From positions 17,659,516 to 17,723,515 of the forward strand of contig JALJCS010000015.1 in assembly GCA_023055355.1 (NCBI GenBank): 64,000 nt of DNA, given 5' to 3'. Positions within the stretch are counted from its first letter, which is position 1. Each line of letters opens with the position of its first letter. Shown in pieces: positions 60,887 to 64,000 of this stretch. Below the pieces are notes generated by a model that was not told where the DNA came from, searched no databases, and saw only the letters and a list, made by a program, of their open reading frames with translations. Position numbers and translations under genes: made by a program. This stretch comes from Agelaius tricolor. Its lineage: Eukaryota > Chordata > Aves > Passeriformes > Icteridae.

Positions 60887-62477
60887 TTGGGCTGCTGCAG
60901 TTGGAGCTGCACCTGTGATCCCTCCCCAGGGCCCACTCTGCAGGGTCACATTGCAGAGTTTCTCCCTCTGTCCCATCTGGGCAACCATCAGATGTGATTG
61001 CTCCTGGAGAAGATGGTGCTGCACCTGCTGAGCCTCCCCTTGACCCTGGGAACTCAGCTTGGTTTTCTGCCATGCCATGGATGAGCAATACCCATTTCAG
61101 ACACACCCAGTGATGGGAATGTGGTTTATGGGAGGACTGAATGTGCACAATCAAGCAGTATTTCCTGTGCTATGTCTCTATGAACTGTTCCTTTTAAATC
61201 TTGCCACTGTAAGAAGCAGAGAGGTTTGCCAAGTAATCTGACTTTAGTGTTGCTTGTAGCAGGTTCTGGTCATCCTGGAGTCATTGGTGGGATTTATAGA
61301 GAAGCAGAATAAGATCTCAGAATATTGCAGAGCATCAAAAGCTGTACATGTGCCACTAGCATACTTTCCTTCTCCTTTGATGGTTCTTTCCAGGCTCCTC
61401 TGGGATGTGAATTCTATTTAGGGCACCAGTATTCTAGCAATCCTTTTATCCAGTCACGTGTAAACTACCTGTACAGAATAATATCACTTTAAGGGTGGAA
61501 TGATGTCGATATTTGAAACTTGAATAAATTTTTTTCAATCGGTACGATGGTCCCTGAGGAGTGCAAATGGTTAACTCTGATGCTGGATGTCTGTTTTTCC
61601 TTTTCACTTCTTAGTAAGGACACAAGAGGACTCTTTAAGAATGTGAGCCCAATGAAGTTTATTTCTGTCTTGGGGCATTGAGTTTCTTTTGATGTTTGCC
61701 TATTTCCAGCAGTGATTAAAAGTCACCCATCCAGCACCTTGATCTGTGCCTACCATGAGTCTGTAATCTGTGTGGCAGAACAAGTAGACCTCTGACTGTG
61801 TAGGCATGATTTTTACTTCATTCTGTGCATGTGTAACTAGAAAAATTCCCAATTTTCTGTTACAGTGAAATGAGAATTTTACTGGATGATTCAGGTCCTT
61901 TACCTATAAGTTGATTTTAAACCCATTATGCAGTACGGGTGTTCAAGAGTAAATAATTTATAATCATAGCCTCGTGCTTGAGGATGCTAAATATCAGTAA
62001 TTTTGTATTATAACTCATTAAGGATGACATTTGGGCTCCCAGAGGGCTGTTTGTAAAACTCCCTTGGCCTCAGTAATGTCAGGATTTCACCATAAGTGTT
62101 ACCTAAAAAATAAAATGATGACATTTCATTTTTTACTAAATCCAATTAATCTCCATTAATTGCATAATAATTTAAAATGTAATCTTATTTGAAAAGCTTG
62201 GAAGTGCACCAAAAACTGTGACCTAGATCCTGCAGTTTTTGACTTGTCTATGAAATAGAAGGGTTTTTTTGTGCATGCACAGGGTAGCTGCAGTCATTTC
62301 TAACTGCTTACAGGATCTTGGCTTGGTTGTGTACACAGGATATTCCCTTGGAACCAGACCTGAGCTGGTGCTGTCTGGAACATGATGCTCTTTCAAGCAG
62401 CAAATGCAACAAATTGTCACCAGGTTACAGCTGCAACAGGGGAGTTTTCATTCTGCATCAACAAATTGGAGTCTGAG
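60887..62477. other. Gene-free stretch
   Basis: Unique DNA between the minisatellite and a CR1 piece. No open frame over about 65 codons outside the array-derived ones. No recognised element. Confidence 0.55.
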
Positions 62478-62590
62478 AAACCTTTAGGTTGGAAAGGCCT
62501 TTAAGGTCAAGTCCAAACCTTTACCCAGCACAGCCAAGTCCAGCCCTAGACCCTGTCCTTAAGTGCACCCCATTTGTGCATCAGCTGCTT
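62478..62590 (-). mobile_element. CR1 LINE 3' fragment
   Basis: The plus strand carries TTTAGGTTGGAAAGGCCTTT, AAGGTCAAGTCCAAACC, TACCCAGCACAGCCAAGTCC and CCTGTCCTTAAGTGCACC. This is the reverse complement of the CR1 3' end, about 110 bp long. Confidence 0.85.
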
Positions 62591-63654
62591 TGCTATGGAC
62601 TCTTGGGCTGGTTGGTGCTCCTGGTCCTTATGTGGATGGGGGTTTGGGCCACTGATGCTCCTGGCCCTGGGATCTGTGGGCTCCTGAAAGCTTTCTCAGC
62701 TTCTGTGGAGTTTCCTGTGGTTTGAGACTCCCCTGGGCACTTTCCTGAAATGTTCCACTGTGGGTTGTGCTGGCACTGGGCCTGCTCACTGTGGCAAATG
62801 AGGCTCTCCTGAGAAAGAGCAAAGTGTGGATTTGTGTCATCTTTGGACAGAGAACGAAGCAGAGTGTGGGTGAATGCTCTTGGCATTAGACAAGAAAATA
62901 AGAGGATACAAACTCATTACCTTATCATCATTGTCTGTCACTTGGAAAGATGCATTGCCTGGATGAGGAGGAGTAGATCAAAATGAAGTGTTCAGTATCT
63001 CAAATAGAAGGAACTTTGTCCTACGTCCTCCTGAGGTGACACAAGCTGCTGTCAGATGTGCTTGGGACTGCCCTAGCACTGGCCAGCTATTGTGCTCTTT
63101 TTATCTGTTCTATTAAATTGTCTTTCCCTGCATGCAGAATGCCTGTTAAAAATGATCTCTGCCCTGTGTTAATTCCCAAATGTGCCTGGGTATGTTACTG
63201 GAAGCCGATCCAAGAGCTTTACATAGATCCCGTTGCCTCTAAGCATTTACACACCATGAGGACTTTTTATTTTTGCTCCTTGGGTTTGTGTCCAATGGTC
63301 CCTGTGTAGGAAATGGAGACCATGGGTATCTCTGGGGTTCCTGGGTCCTGGAGCTATGAATCTGAAAGTCAATGGGACCTTTTCAGTCCCATGGAGCCAA
63401 TAAGAGTATAAAAGGTAGCAGGTGCTTTACCTTAGGTTATTTCATCTCAAACTGGCTAAGATGGCTGAGATTTATTTGGTGTAGAGCACGTATGCCAAGG
63501 GTAATCACATCCAGAACATTTTTATGGCTGCTTTTCTAATTTATTTTAACCAAAGTATACAAAACTGCCCCTTGTAAGATGTTAATTCACTTCCTTTGGG
63601 AGATCTCTGGTGAAGATATTTCAGTGCCTCTCTATTAGAGAAAGATATTTTGAG
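62591..63654. other. Gene-free stretch
   Basis: Unique DNA. Open frames up to 97 codons without motifs. No repeat is recognised. Confidence 0.55.
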
Positions 63655-63770
63655 ACTTCAGAACTCAACTGGAGGAGGCCCTGAAGGATGTGGTCTGACT
63701 TTGAAGTTTTGAGTAGGAGGTTGGACTAATTGACCTCCAGAGCCCTCTTCCAACCTCAGGTATTCTGTGA
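63655..63770 (+). mobile_element. CR1 LINE 3' fragment
   Basis: It contains GGAGGAGGCCCTGAAGGATG, TGGTCTGACTTTGAAG, AGGAGGTTGGACTAATTGAC, CTCCAGAGCCCTCTTCCAAC and a final GTATTCTGTGAG, the CR1 3' end in sense orientation with a worn octamer. It is a different CR1 subtype from the copy at 43.3 kb, judging by the motif wording. Confidence 0.85.
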
Positions 63771-64000
63771 GCCTGTGGTGATCTTGTTATTTGTAATGTC
63801 CTTCTTGCCAAATGTTCTCCTGGCTCCTTATGGACGTATTTATGTTACAAACTGAATTGGTTTGTGGTCTTACTGTACCCTTTAAAAATGAGCAGAATAA
63901 AATCTGTACATTGCAAGGGAAATAACTCCCTGGTACAACCACAAATGAAAGTAGGGGTTTGATATCTTATAAATAGGTAGAAATTTTTCTTAAATTGTGA

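Noticed and set aside
59999..61154. Minus-strand open frames of 359, 345 and 271 codons as a protein gene
   Set aside because: They exist only because the minisatellite unit lacks stop codons in any minus frame. All three frames are open at once and unit lengths shift phase, so there is no selected frame.

Overview
The window looks like nuclear DNA from a bird, most likely a songbird (Passeriformes). Six fragments match the 3' part of CR1 LINEs, the dominant avian retroposon, and several keep the family's terminal ATTCTGTG-type octamers. Two solo LTRs match LTR sequences that I recognise from passerine genomes; no Repbase name could be checked. Base composition is AT-leaning, CpG is scarce, and no open frame looks like a bacterial gene or a retroviral core gene. 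No complete protein-coding gene, tRNA, rRNA or CRISPR array can be supported. The window is best read as intergenic or deep intronic sequence.

Layout. 1-8.2 kb: unique AT-leaning DNA with a few AP-1/MARE-like sites. 8.19-8.22 kb: a 35-bp minus-strand candidate microexon with good splice signals. 8.83-9.31 kb: a minisatellite with a 68-bp unit. 10.96-11.62 kb: a solo LTR with TG...CA ends and an imperfect 5-bp target duplication. 11.6-35.3 kb: mostly unique DNA with microsatellites ((TG)11, (CAA)6, (CA)9, (CAG)7), a 12-bp-arm T6C6/G6A6 hairpin at 15.15 kb, three weak exon candidates (13.0, 19.96 and 25.46 kb) and two minus-strand CR1 pieces (31.2 and 32.8 kb).

35.3-36.0 kb holds two unrelated tandem duplications: a ~195-bp unit containing a nested ~22-bp homeodomain-motif repeat, and a 64-bp unit. 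At 38.0-38.4 kb two candidate exons (one starting with a hydrophobic leader) lie at the edge of a locally CpG-richer stretch reaching about 39.6 kb. 42.7-43.8 kb holds a second solo LTR followed by a ~490-bp plus-strand CR1. An imperfect inverted repeat lies at 44.5 kb and more CR1 pieces at 46.6, 62.5 and 63.7 kb. 60.17-60.89 kb is an 18-copy minisatellite whose minus strand is open in all three frames.

There is no operon-like cooperation to describe. The most informative structures are the three tandem-repeat systems, the exon candidates and the two hairpins. All exon calls rest on splice-site appearance and reading frame alone and carry low confidence.
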